Of a DNA stretch of 64,000 bases, positions 1 to 7,655 are shown piece by piece. Origin of the DNA: Firmicutes bacterium UBA2598. GTDB lineage: Bacteria > Bacillota > PH28-bin88. Under the pieces are notes generated by a model, which was given only the letters and a program-made list of their open reading frames with translations, did not search any database and was not told where the DNA came from. The stretch's first letter is position 1, and every line of letters begins with the position of its first letter. A program made the position numbers and the translations under genes. The stretch lies in the NCBI GenBank assembly GCA_002339345.1, contig DDKM01000060.1, positions 10,609 through 74,608 of the forward strand, written 5' to 3'.

Positions 1-196
1 GTCTTCCCGACCCCCTTCCTGCCTAATCATACCATGTTGTGGGATCTGGTTCTCTTTCAGGGCACCCTCTCTACCCTTTGTCCCGTCGTAAACCATCAAG
101 CCTTCGCTCCTCCATTGGCCAAAAATTGAGTGGTGACATCATTACCCTTACCATGTCATAATCATTTTTGAGGAACATGCTTAAAGGAGGCTGGAT
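1..196. other. Upstream non-coding stretch
   Basis: I see no convincing gene, RNA or promoter here apart from the ribosome binding site AAAGGAGG at 183-190, six bases before the ATG of the next gene. An earlier gene may end to the left of the window. Confidence 0.4.
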
Positions 197-1933
197 ATGG
201 GCGAGCCTGTCATGACTGCCCCCCAACCCCTGCCATCACCCCGACCGCTCAGGCGAATGGTGTGGATGGCTGTTGCTTGTACCGTCATCGTGGTGATCGC
301 CCTAATCCCCAATCCCATGGTGAATCCTGGGACACCATCACCCAGGATGGTGCTCGGGGACATGGTGGTGAACACCCCTTTCCAGGTCCAGGGAGAGGAA
401 ATCCTGCTTCCCGTACAGCTGGTGCAGAACCATCTTGACCCGGACCTCTTTTGGGAACCAAAGACCGGCCGGCTGACAGCCACCACTGCCGAAAAGGTGC
501 TCACCATGCGTACCGATACCCTTACCGCCTACTTGAATGAACGGCCAGTGGAGCTTGATATTCCATTGATACAGACCGATGCCCCGGAAGGCGGCGCCTT
601 GGTGCCCCTCAGCCCGCTGGTGCAGCTGCTGGGATTGACTATTAGCCGGCCGGATGACCAAACTCTGGTGGTGGACCTACCCGGTACAAACCTCATCACC
701 GGGCGGGTACTATCCAAAACGCTGCTCCGCCCTGTTCCCAACCAGCGGGTAAGGGGTATCGGTCGGCTGGCAATGGGAGAGGACGTGGCGATCTTCGGTG
801 AGGAACGGGGTTTTTTCCGGGTGCGCACAGCCCGGGGGGAAATTGGTTATATCCCCAAGGGGAAGGCGGAACTATCTGGTATTCGTTCCGTCCCCCTGCC
901 CCCGAACCCTCCTCCCACACCCTGGAAACCGGTGGGAAACAAGATTAGCCTGGTATGGGAACATGTCGGCAAGAAAAACCCCGATATGGTTAAAATCGGG
1001 GAAATTCCCGGCATCAATGTGGTTTCACCGACTTGGTTCCACCTGGCTGATGCCCAGGGCCGGTTAACCAACAATGCCGATGAAAATTACATGCTGTGGG
1101 CAAGATCTAACGGTTACCAGGTGTGGGGGCTGGTGACCAACAGTTTTGATCCTGATCTGACCCAAAAGGTATTGCGGGATCCTACAGCCAGGGACAATGT
1201 CATCCGTCAGTTGCTAGTACTGGCCAGATTGTACGGACTGGATGGCATTAACGTCGATTTTGAAAACATGTACTTGGCGGACAGAGACTATTTTGTCCAA
1301 TTCTTGCGGGAACTGACACCACTGGCCAGGGAACAGGGGCTGACTGTTTCCGTGGACGTAACGGTAAAATCCCAAAGCGCCAACTGGTCACTGGTCTATG
1401 ACCGGAAGCGCATCGCTGAAGCGGTGGATTATGTGGCACTGATGACCTATGATGAACACTGGGCCAGCAGCCCCCAACCCGGCCCGGTTGCTTCCCTGCC
1501 ATGGGTGGAGAGGGGACTGCAAGGAGTACTGGCGGAGATCCCGGCAGATAAACTGCTGCTGGGCATCCCCTTCTACACCCGTTTATGGCAGGAGACCAGG
1601 CAAGAGGACGGCTCTGTCAAGGTGTCTTCCAGGGTCCTGTCCATGCCAGCTGCATCCCGCCTGCTGATGGAAAAGGGCATCACCCCGGTCTTGGACCAGC
1701 GGAACTGGTTAAATTACGCCACCTACCAGGAAGGTAACACCACCTTCAAGATCTGGCTGGAAGATGAATTTTCCCTTCTCCAGCGGCTTGAGATGGCACG
1801 GAAGTATAACCTGGCCGGTATCGCTATCTGGCGCCGGGGCTTTGAGCACCCGGGGACTTGGCACCTGATTAAAGAAAATCTTGACCGCTATCCCCAGCAA
1901 AAGCCATTACTGGCCGGACCGGAAGGTTCCTGA
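197..1933 (+). CDS. Glycoside hydrolase family 18 protein with SH3-like domain
   Basis: Predicted exported or membrane-anchored cell-wall glycosidase of 578 residues. A hydrophobic segment lies at about residues 20-38 after a basic start. Next comes a region like the copper amine oxidase N-terminal-like domain (about 45-160), an SH3-like domain (about 165-225) and a GH18 barrel (about 245-565). The catalytic signature DxxDxDxE is present in LDGINVDFE near residue 350, with the Glu as predicted acid. This architecture is common in spore-former proteins related to YaaH/SleL that cut peptidoglycan or chitin-like glycans; the exact substrate is not visible. The ATG at 197 has AAAGGAGG six bases upstream. 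The gene stands alone; two tiny open frames and a terminator follow. Confidence 0.85.
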   Translation: MGEPVMTAPQPLPSPRPLRRMVWMAVACTVIVVIALIPNPMVNPGTPSPRMVLGDMVVNTPFQVQGEEILLPVQLVQNHLDPDLFWEPKTGRLTATTAEKVLTMRTDTLTAYLNERPVELDIPLIQTDAPEGGALVPLSPLVQLLGLTISRPDDQTLVVDLPGTNLITGRVLSKTLLRPVPNQRVRGIGRLAMGEDVAIFGEERGFFRVRTARGEIGYIPKGKAELSGIRSVPLPPNPPPTPWKPVGNKISLVWEHVGKKNPDMVKIGEIPGINVVSPTWFHLADAQGRLTNNADENYMLWARSNGYQVWGLVTNSFDPDLTQKVLRDPTARDNVIRQLLVLARLYGLDGINVDFENMYLADRDYFVQFLRELTPLAREQGLTVSVDVTVKSQSANWSLVYDRKRIAEAVDYVALMTYDEHWASSPQPGPVASLPWVERGLQGVLAEIPADKLLLGIPFYTRLWQETRQEDGSVKVSSRVLSMPAASRLLMEKGITPVLDQRNWLNYATYQEGNTTFKIWLEDEFSLLQRLEMARKYNLAGIAIWRRGFEHPGTWHLIKENLDRYPQQKPLLAGPEGS

Positions 1934-1986
1934 CAGGAATAGATACCCCCACCCCCGGGCATTCTCATGGCAGGAGGTGACGATCA

Positions 1987-2043
1987 ATGCAGCAACCCTG
2001 CCCGATGACAACCTGCCGCTGGTATGACGGGGATGGTGACTGA
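1987..2043 (+). CDS. Candidate 18-residue small ORF
   Basis: A very short frame starting at ATG 1987 behind a near-consensus ribosome binding site, AGGAGGTGA at 1972-1980. The peptide begins MQQPCPMTTC and ends in an acidic DGDGD. It overlaps nothing else and is followed directly by a second small frame and then a terminator. I do not recognise it. It could be a leader peptide or chance; the evidence is the ribosome binding site and the context only. Confidence 0.3.
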   Translation: MQQPCPMTTCRWYDGDGD

Positions 2044-2127
2044 ATGAAGCCTACCTTTGCTGGGGTCAGCAAACGGGACCTTCCCCGCCGCAGCCATGGA
2101 GCCAGGGATTGTTTCCAATCCAGATAA
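2044..2127 (+). CDS. Candidate 27-residue small ORF
   Basis: The ATG lies directly after the TGA of the preceding 18-codon frame, and the TAA sits one base before a terminator stem. The peptide is basic (MKPTFAGVSKRDLPRRSHGA and onward). No family is recognised. It has no ribosome binding site of its own, so it would rely on coupling. Weak candidate. Confidence 0.2.
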   Translation: MKPTFAGVSKRDLPRRSHGARDCFQSR

Positions 2128-2158
2128 GGGGGTGATACAAACCCCCGGCTTTTTTTTT
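2128..2158 (+). terminator. Rho-independent terminator
   Basis: Stem GGGGGT (2128-2133) pairs with ACCCCC (2141-2146), followed by GGC and nine T residues (2150-2158). It ends transcription of the plus-strand GH18 gene before the convergent aldo/keto reductase gene. Confidence 0.7.
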
Positions 2159-2160
2159 GA

Positions 2161-3165
2161 TCATTCCAGTCTGGCCCGGCACTCCTGAAGCATCTCCCGG
2201 ATAGGAAGGCCATAGGGACACCTTTCCTCACACTGGCCGCATTCCACACATTCTCCGATCTTAACCGGTATCACTTGGTATCGGTTTCTGGCCCATTCTT
2301 GCAGGCCATAGCGGGTATGATACCCGTCCAGAATGAAGATCATAGGGATGTCAATTCCCTGGGGACATGGCTGGCAATACTCACACCGGCGGCAAAAACG
2401 GCCGGCCCACTTACTCACCAGTTCCTCCAACTGGTTCCGCTCGTCGGACTGGAGACAACCCTCTGCACCCTGGATATTGCTGGCCACCTGTGACAACCTG
2501 TCCATCCCTACCAGGGCAGTTGATACATGCGGATTTCCCAAAATGTATTTCAGTGCTGGCCCAGCATACTGCAAGGCACCGCCGGCCAGGGGTTTCATGG
2601 CAATCACACCCAAACCCATGGCCGCCGCACGGGGAACCAACTCCTGTGCCGCCTGATTTTCGATGGCATTATAAGGCACCATTACCGTGGCAAATTTGCC
2701 GGTTTCCACCGCCGCTAACAGAACGGACACCACGTGACTACTGATGCCGATATGATTGATTTGCCCTTTCTCCCTGGCCTCCAGCAGTGCGGCATAAGCT
2801 CCATCGGGAGCCAGTGTCCGTTCTAAAGTCTCAAGATCTTTCACATTATGCAGTTGATAGAGATCGATCCGGCTTAAGCCCATGGCGGCAAGACTTTTCG
2901 CTACATCTGCTGCCATGGCCTCCTTGGTTCTGGCCATGGACTTACTGGCGATGATGGGCAATTCCGTCAATCCCTGCAAGCCCGCTCCTATCTTGGACTC
3001 GCTGTCGGTATAGGCCCTTGCGGTATCAATGAAATTGATGCCATGCCGGATCGCCGTCCGCACCAGTTCCTCCGCCTCCCCTGCTGGTATACGCTGCAGT
3101 GGGATACCCCCCAGGCTGACGGCTGACACCCGCAGGCCTGTTTGTCCGAGTTGTCGGTATTCCAA
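2161..3165 (-). CDS. Aldo/keto reductase with C-terminal 4Fe-4S ferredoxin domain
   Basis: Predicted cytosolic oxidoreductase of 334 residues. The aldo/keto reductase barrel carries the expected tetrad: Asp and Tyr in NFIDTARAYTDSE (about 46-58), Lys in IIASKSM and His in LYQLHNV. The C-terminal part has two cysteine groups, CRRCEYCQPCP (from about 258) and CVECGQCEERCP (from about 306), typical of a bacterial ferredoxin-like extension that binds iron-sulfur clusters. The substrate is unknown. The start is TTG, with AAGGGGTG upstream in the right range; no ATG lies close. It appears monocistronic, with an AT-rich promoter region between it and the divergent zinc-ribbon gene. Confidence 0.85.
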   Translation of the reverse strand: MEYRQLGQTGLRVSAVSLGGIPLQRIPAGEAEELVRTAIRHGINFIDTARAYTDSESKIGAGLQGLTELPIIASKSMARTKEAMAADVAKSLAAMGLSRIDLYQLHNVKDLETLERTLAPDGAYAALLEAREKGQINHIGISSHVVSVLLAAVETGKFATVMVPYNAIENQAAQELVPRAAAMGLGVIAMKPLAGGALQYAGPALKYILGNPHVSTALVGMDRLSQVASNIQGAEGCLQSDERNQLEELVSKWAGRFCRRCEYCQPCPQGIDIPMIFILDGYHTRYGLQEWARNRYQVIPVKIGECVECGQCEERCPYGLPIREMLQECRARLE

Positions 3166-3232
3166 TAAAACACACCCCTTTTACCATTTATCTTAACATA
3201 TCAGGAAAACATACAAAATTGTTTTTCATTAT

Positions 3233-3260
3233 TTGCATATCATACCTTATGTTATATAAT
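3233..3260 (+). promoter_or_regulatory. Sigma-A type promoter
   Basis: TTGCAT (3233-3238), a 16-base spacer, then a perfect TATAAT (3255-3260). It points to the zinc-ribbon gene at 3427, leaving a leader of about 160 bases. That leader can fold with GTAAGGGT (3345-3352) against ACCCTTAC (3380-3387). Confidence 0.55.
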
Positions 3261-3271
3261 AAACAATAGCA

Positions 3272-3394
3272 TTAGCTTTGTAGGTTTGCCTGCTCTACCT
3301 CCGGTTCGGTTCCAACGATTTCCTCCTTATCGGTTAATTCCACCGTAAGGGTCTTGTCGCGGACGACCAGGGCAAAGCAACCCTTACAAGGCCA
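3272..3394 (-). pseudogene. Possible protein fragment without a start codon
   Basis: A 40-codon open stretch reads like real protein: WPCKGCFALVVRDKTLTVEL followed by an acidic tail, ending in TAA at 3272-3274. It is closed upstream by TGA at 3395-3397 and has no ATG, TTG or usable GTG before the conserved-looking part, apart from a GTG at codon 18. It includes a CxxC pair. It overlaps the leader of the plus-strand zinc-ribbon gene. It may be a decayed gene end or coincidence. Confidence 0.25.
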
Positions 3395-3426
3395 TCATTT
3401 TCCCCGGTAAAGGAGGAAGGAATTTA

Positions 3427-3720
3427 GTGTACCAGGACAAAATTCTACACTGCAAGGAGTGCGGTCTGGACTTTACATTCACCGCACGGGAACAGGAGTT
3501 TTACGCCGAGAAGGGCTTTCAAAACGAGCCCTCCAGGTGCCCTGAGTGCCGTGCCGCCCGCAAAAGGGCTAACGCCGGCCAGGGGATCGGCGCCGGCGGT
3601 CGTCAAATGTATGCGGTAACCTGCCACGACTGCGGTGCAGACACGGAAGTACCCTTCAAACCAACGGGCAGTAAGCCGGTCTACTGCCAGGAATGTTTCC
3701 GCAAATACCAGCGCTACTAG
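3427..3720 (+). CDS. Double zinc-ribbon protein
   Basis: Small cytosolic protein of 97 residues with four CxxC pairs. The N-terminal CKEC and CPEC pairs fit the probable zinc-ribbon (zf-trcl) family found in many Firmicutes; the C-terminal CHDC and CQEC pairs form a second ribbon with the CxxC-x(n)-CxxC pattern. The two probably bind two zinc ions. The function is unknown; such proteins may bind nucleic acid or chaperone protein. The GTG start at 3427 follows AAAGGAGGAAGG. A promoter lies at 3233-3260 and a terminator immediately follows, so it is a single-gene unit. Confidence 0.75.
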   Translation: MYQDKILHCKECGLDFTFTAREQEFYAEKGFQNEPSRCPECRAARKRANAGQGIGAGGRQMYAVTCHDCGADTEVPFKPTGSKPVYCQECFRKYQRY

Positions 3721-3728
3721 GAGATGAG

Positions 3729-3761
3729 AAACCGGAGAGCACTTAAACTCTCCGGTTTTTT
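3729..3761 (+). terminator. Strong rho-independent terminator
   Basis: AAACCGGAGAG (3729-3739) pairs perfectly with CTCTCCGGTTT (3748-3758) around an eight-base loop and runs into a T tract. It closes the zinc-ribbon gene. Confidence 0.9.
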
Positions 3762-3777
3762 CAGTAGGTGTTTTCTA

Positions 3778-3829
3778 TTACAATCCGCCCAAAGGACTCC
3801 CGCCTGTACAGGCGGGAGAGGCTTCACCG
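3778..3829. repeat. Hairpin repeat, copy 1 of 2
   Basis: About 52 bases match positions 50105-50156 in the same orientation with about five differences. The core is a perfect 22-base inverted repeat (arms CTCCCGCCTGT and ACAGGCGGGAG), flanked by conserved CAATCCGCCCA on the left and GCTTCACCG on the right. Both copies abut the stop codon of a minus-strand gene. The conserved flanks go beyond a simple terminator and recall end sequences left by IS200/IS605-type elements or REP-like units. Confidence 0.75.
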
Positions 3830-4042
3830 TTACCTCAGCCGGCGGACATGACGGTGTTCCCTTTTACCGTCCCGAAACTGACTGAATCCCAGTACAACCA
3901 GTAACAGCCCCCCCAAAACCATCCCGATGGACTCCATACCGGTCATCCGCCCAATTACGCCGGTGATTACAGAACCCAGGGCAAAACCGTAGCCAAAAAC
4001 ATAGGCCGTGTTCCTTTTACGATTTTCCTGTCCCCAGATCAA
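3830..4042 (-). CDS. Small two-helix membrane protein
   Basis: About 70 residues with two hydrophobic segments, roughly TAYVFGYGFALGSVITGVIG and SIGMVLGGLLLVVLGF, and a basic C-terminus (REHRHVRRLR), so probably both ends are inside. I place the start at TTG 4042 because a consensus AAGGAGGTG lies six bases upstream (4057-4049); an upstream TTG at 4063 would put that site inside the gene. I do not recognise a family. Its stop codon touches hairpin repeat copy 1, which may act as its terminator. Confidence 0.6.
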   Translation of the reverse strand: MIWGQENRKRNTAYVFGYGFALGSVITGVIGRMTGMESIGMVLGGLLLVVLGFSQFRDGKREHRHVRRLR

Positions 4043-4141
4043 TTCCTTCACCTCCTTAAACAAAACCCCGAATGGCTGGACCGGGATAATGGGGATGTTA
4101 CTATATATGTTATATGCAACTATATTTGAGGAGGGAACAGA

Positions 4142-4600
4142 TTGGGTGAACCAGCAAACATTACTGCTCTAAACACCTTGTTAAAGGGTGAACAAATGGC
4201 CATCACCGCCTATGGGATTATGCAAGCCATTGCTCCAGACCCCTAACTCCAGCAGGAGCTGACCAGATTCCGGCAGGATCATCTGCGCCATGCAGAATTG
4301 GTTCGCCAGCGCATCTTAAGTCTTGGCGGAAACCCCAGAAAGGGCGGCGGGCTCAAGGAATTATTGGCCAGTGGCGTGCTATGGCTGCAGGCGCGTATAT
4401 CGGCCAACCCGGTGGCGGTACTGGAAAGAATGTATGACGGTGAAGATCAGGGCATCGCCAAGGCTTCCCAATTGGTGCGTGAGGAACCGGATCCTGAAAG
4501 CCAGCGCCTAATGCTGAAAATTCTGCACCAGGATCATCAACACCTGCAGCAAATGCAACTTCTGATAGACCAGTACAGGCGGACCAGTGGTGTACACTGA
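4142..4600 (+). pseudogene. DUF2383-like helical protein interrupted by a stop
   Basis: Read through, the frame encodes about 152 residues of a helical, ferritin-like-looking protein. It begins at TTG 4142 behind GAGGAGG and includes LNTLLKGEQMAITAYG, then DHLRHAELVRQRILSLGG, and ends in QYRRTSGVH. TAA at 4244-4246 (codon 35) interrupts it within PDP-stop-LQQEL, where related proteins usually have an acidic residue, so a single GAA to TAA change would explain it. Reading resumes perfectly in frame. It could be a fresh nonsense mutation, a sequencing error, or reinitiation at TTG 4298. Assignment to the DUF2383 family is from the pattern only. Confidence 0.65.
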
Positions 4601-4635
4601 AATGACGACTGTAGCAAAGGAAAGGAGCAGAGCCA

Positions 4636-5046
4636 GTGGAAGCAAGGGTAAAGTGGCAGGGGAATTTAGCCTTTACCGGTCTCAACGCCAGCGGGCACAC
4701 CATTTTGATGGACGCGCCGCCATCCAAAGGTGGTGAGGGGACAGGACCCTCCCCCATGGAAACGGTATTGATGGGTTTGGGCGGTTGTACCGGTATCGAT
4801 ATGGTACATATTTTGCGGAAAATGCAGGTGGAACTGGAAGACCTGGAAGTGGTCATGTGGGCGGAGCGCGCTCCGGTTCCCCCCCAGGTCTTTACCAGGA
4901 TAAAAATGGTTTACCGCGTTAGCGGGCCAAACCTGCCTATGGACAAGCTTCAACGGGCGGCGGAATTGACCCAAAGCCAGTACTGCAGTGTATTGCACAT
5001 GTTAAATAAAACCGCCCAGGTGGAGTGGTGTGTAGAAGTGGTCTGA
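4636..5046 (+). CDS. OsmC family peroxiredoxin-like protein
   Basis: Cytosolic protein of 136 residues of the OsmC/Ohr superfamily, which detoxifies organic hydroperoxides or handles sulfur compounds. The two conserved cysteines are present, Cys51 in GGCTGIDM and Cys117 in QYCSVLHML, as expected for the redox-active pair. The length is normal for an OsmC-like (YhfA type) protein. The GTG start at 4636 has GGAAAGGAG upstream. It lies 35 bases after the interrupted DUF2383-like gene and may be cotranscribed with it; it ends tail to tail with the lipoprotein gene. Confidence 0.85.
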   Translation: MEARVKWQGNLAFTGLNASGHTILMDAPPSKGGEGTGPSPMETVLMGLGGCTGIDMVHILRKMQVELEDLEVVMWAERAPVPPQVFTRIKMVYRVSGPNLPMDKLQRAAELTQSQYCSVLHMLNKTAQVEWCVEVV

Positions 5047-5048
5047 GC

Positions 5049-5645
5049 CTATTTTTTCCTTTCATAGGTTTTCAGGGAAGAAGTGATTCGCGTATCCGGA
5101 GGTGAACGGAATTCAGTAAAGACCAGTCCGACACCTTTGCCGTAATACTGGTCCACTTCCGATGGGCTGCCCCCAAAGGTGGAACGGACCTTTACCACAT
5201 CCTTAAAGGTCCCAGCCGGAGTGGTCAATTGTACCCCTTCCTCCACAACCTCATACTTCCGATCCCCGGCAATCCATTTTGTACCCATCTTTAAGGGGGC
5301 CATCAGGATGGTTTGGGATTCATTTTCCGTTTTCTTGAGGCGGTTTTGATCATCATATGCTTCTTCCTCAACATACACCAGGTTGATACGATCCCTTTTC
5401 ACCTCGTAAACCAGGGCCAACACAGTTCCGCCATTGTCGCGCTTGACCTGCACCCGGTTGCCCTCCCGGTAGAGCACCCAGTCATCATAGGAGGCATATT
5501 CCGTCCCCTCACCCTCATATGACCAGTGATTGCCGATCTTAAGGGGAAGATAATCCTCAACGGTCGTTCCTCCCGGTGGCATGATCCGTTGGCAGCCGGT
5601 CAGCAGCAGTCCAGTTATGACCAATAACACTACCCAAAAACGCAA
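5049..5645 (-). CDS. Putative lipoprotein
   Basis: Extracytoplasmic lipoprotein of about 198 residues. The N-terminus is RFWVVLLVITGLLLTGC, a short signal ending in a clear lipobox (LLTGC) with the lipidated cysteine. The mature part is beta-rich, with DYLPLKIGNHWSYEGEG near its start, a phrase common in lipoproteins of unknown function. No catalytic motif is seen. I choose TTG 5645 because AGGGGGG lies about six bases upstream; TTG 5651 is too close. Function unknown. Confidence 0.7.
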   Translation of the reverse strand: MRFWVVLLVITGLLLTGCQRIMPPGGTTVEDYLPLKIGNHWSYEGEGTEYASYDDWVLYREGNRVQVKRDNGGTVLALVYEVKRDRINLVYVEEEAYDDQNRLKKTENESQTILMAPLKMGTKWIAGDRKYEVVEEGVQLTTPAGTFKDVVKVRSTFGGSPSEVDQYYGKGVGLVFTEFRSPPDTRITSSLKTYERKK

Positions 5646-5840
5646 CTCCAACCCCCCTTAAAAATTGTTCCAGCTTCCAGCAATAGGTTGCAACATGGTT
5701 CCTGCCGCTATACATCACACTTGATCTAAAGCCCAGACCATGAAATTTAGTCGCACAAAATAACGAAACAAGGGTATGGGCTCTGATGGCTTAGACACAG
5801 GCCATACCAAAACTTTTATTGTCTCGATAGGAGGTATTCC

Positions 5841-7064
5841 GTGCAGGTAATCAGCTTACATAGGAACCGTCCGTTGCTTATCCGGGCAGGGGCCGCCTGG
5901 GACGGAATCATGGCCCACCCCCTTTGCAGGGTAGCGGTAGGTATTGTGGAAGGCCGGATAGCCTTTATCCATCCGTCAACTGGAAACGAAGAATGGGACC
6001 GGCATTACTGGTATGTGGTGGATTGCCCCGATCTGGCCCTCCTGCCTGGGTTGGTTGACTGTCATGTCCATCTGGCTCTGGACGGGGTAAATCCACCAAA
6101 CCCCGAAGGTGAACCCAAGCAGGAACAAAAGGTTTCCCAGTTACTGGAGCGGTTGCAGTGCTATATTACCCACGGCATCCTGGCTTTGCGGGATGGCGGG
6201 GACCGCTACGGCACCGGTATCATGGCACGTAACCTGGCCATCCAAAATCGTTGGGATAGCCCGGCGGTGGTGGCCACCGGCACTGCTATCCGCCGCCATG
6301 GGAGGTATGGATCCTTTCTTGGACCTGGTGTTACAGGAAGAGAAGACCTGCCGACCGCCATCTGGCAGGCAGCCAATAACGGGGTGGACCAGATCAAGGT
6401 AATCGCCTCCGGCATAGTCGATCTGACCAGACCCAACAGGGTGGGGTCTCTCCAATTTGACATGGCGGAAATGGAAACTATCATCTCCCTGGCCCGCCAG
6501 CAAAGCCTACCGGTAATGGTCCATGCCAGCGGCACAGACGCCGTAGAAAACTGTATCAATGCAGGGGCGGATTCCCTGGAACATGGTTATCATATCACTA
6601 CCGGAGGGTTGAACAAACTGGCCGCCGGAAAAACCGCCTGGGTGCCCACACTGGTGCCGGTTGCCGTCCAGGAAGGTTATCCGGCAGTTGACCCGGCTGT
6701 TGTTGCAGATACCTGCAACCACCAGATGCAGTCAGTGGGTATAGCCCATGCCTTGGGTGCCAGAATCGCCGTAGGCACCGATGCCGGCTCCAGGGGAGTC
6801 CCCCATGCCAGTTACTATTTACGGGAAATGATCCTACTTAACCGGTGCGGTCTGCCACCCCAGGCAGTGCTAAGGGCGGCTACCATAGAGGGCGCCCGGG
6901 TCCTTGGTCTGGACAACCATCTGGGAACCCTCACCCCAGGCAAGGTAGCCAATCTTATCGGGGTTGCCGGCGAACCATGGCGGGACCTGGCATCTTTGCA
7001 GCGAATAGGTTTGGTTTGCTTCCTGCCCCCCGCGTACTGGCAGCCGGTACCCGCCCGACATTAA
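5841..7064 (+). CDS. Amidohydrolase family protein (imidazolonepropionase-like)
   Basis: Cytosolic metal-dependent hydrolase of 407 residues. It shows the amidohydrolase features: the HxH pair in LVDCHVHLALDG, a central VHASG His, EHGYH, and TDAGSRGVPH with the catalytic Asp, ending in a GTLTPGKVANLI segment that is typical of imidazolonepropionase and prolidase-like members. These enzymes cleave cyclic amides, peptides or carbamates; the exact substrate cannot be read. The GTG start at 5841 follows TAGGAGGT at good spacing. It precedes the rubrerythrin gene, which has its own promoter. Confidence 0.85.
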   Translation: MQVISLHRNRPLLIRAGAAWDGIMAHPLCRVAVGIVEGRIAFIHPSTGNEEWDRHYWYVVDCPDLALLPGLVDCHVHLALDGVNPPNPEGEPKQEQKVSQLLERLQCYITHGILALRDGGDRYGTGIMARNLAIQNRWDSPAVVATGTAIRRHGRYGSFLGPGVTGREDLPTAIWQAANNGVDQIKVIASGIVDLTRPNRVGSLQFDMAEMETIISLARQQSLPVMVHASGTDAVENCINAGADSLEHGYHITTGGLNKLAAGKTAWVPTLVPVAVQEGYPAVDPAVVADTCNHQMQSVGIAHALGARIAVGTDAGSRGVPHASYYLREMILLNRCGLPPQAVLRAATIEGARVLGLDNHLGTLTPGKVANLIGVAGEPWRDLASLQRIGLVCFLPPAYWQPVPARH

Positions 7065-7072
7065 ATAACAAT

Positions 7073-7081
7073 TGGTATAAT
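7073..7081 (+). promoter_or_regulatory. Extended -10 promoter for rubrerythrin
   Basis: TGGTATAAT is a perfect extended -10 (TGn plus TATAAT) with no good -35. It would start transcription at about 7088, just ahead of the hairpin that covers the rubrerythrin ribosome binding site. Confidence 0.5.
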
Positions 7082-7104
7082 GGCAGGAATTACCGCGAAA
7101 AATA

Positions 7105-7135
7105 CCCCTAACTAACTTAGGGGGGTGTTTTTTTT
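7105..7135 (+). promoter_or_regulatory. Terminator-like hairpin covering the rubrerythrin ribosome binding site
   Basis: CCCCTAA (7105-7111) pairs with TTAGGGG (7117-7123) and is followed by GGTG and eight T residues (7128-7135). The G-rich arm is also the ribosome binding site (AGGGGGGTG) of the TTG start at 7134. The structure could stop transcription or block translation. Confidence 0.5.
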
Positions 7136-7655
7136 GTCCAAGACGGAAGCTAACCTGAAGTCAGCCTATGCTGGAGAAAGCCAGGCACGGAACTACTATA
7201 CCTTTTGGGCAGCAGTCGCCCGTAAGGAAGGGTGGCTGAAGATCGCCGAAATATTCGAGGAAACCGCCCACAACGAAAAGGAACACGCCGAAGTAATTCT
7301 AAAGCTGTTAAACGGAATCAAGGATAGTTCCACCAACCTGCAATCCGCCGTGGAAAAGGAAACCTTTGAATACCAGAACATGTACCCGGAGTTTGAGCGA
7401 GTCGCCCTGGAGGAGGGAAACCAGGCTGCCGCCCGGTTCTTTGCCACCGTCCAGCAAGTGGAGAAACATCATGCTGAGCGGTTCCAACGGCTCCGCGATA
7501 TGCTCCAGGGTGACTCGCTATTAAAGAAGGACCGCTCCATCCGGTGGAAATGCCGGGAATGTGGCTTCATCCATGACGGGGAAACACCACCGGAAAATTG
7601 TCCCCTTTGCCACCACGGAAGGGAATACTACGAACCGCTGGTGGAGGAATTTTGA
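7134..7655 (+). CDS. Rubrerythrin
   Basis: Cytosolic peroxide-reducing non-haem iron protein of 173 residues. The N-terminal four-helix domain has the di-iron ligands (ESQARNYY, EETAHNEKEHAE, QVEKHHAERF). The C-terminal rubredoxin-like domain has CRECGFIHDG and CPLC for one Fe(SCys)4 centre. It protects strict anaerobes from hydrogen peroxide. I choose TTG 7134 because the ribosome binding site AGGGGGGTG would overlap the GTG at 7125; the protein then begins MSKTEANLKSAYAGES, the usual start for the family. Its tail overlaps the convergent EamA gene by 28 bases. Confidence 0.92.
   Translation: MSKTEANLKSAYAGESQARNYYTFWAAVARKEGWLKIAEIFEETAHNEKEHAEVILKLLNGIKDSSTNLQSAVEKETFEYQNMYPEFERVALEEGNQAAARFFATVQQVEKHHAERFQRLRDMLQGDSLLKKDRSIRWKCRECGFIHDGETPPENCPLCHHGREYYEPLVEEF

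Noticed and set aside
3778..3829. CRISPR repeat unit
   Set aside because: Only single, widely separated copies exist, with no spacer array and no cas genes.
4244..4246. Recoding of the TAA in the DUF2383-like gene as an amino acid
   Set aside because: TAA is not used for pyrrolysine or selenocysteine, and no recoding structure is visible; a simple mutation is more likely.
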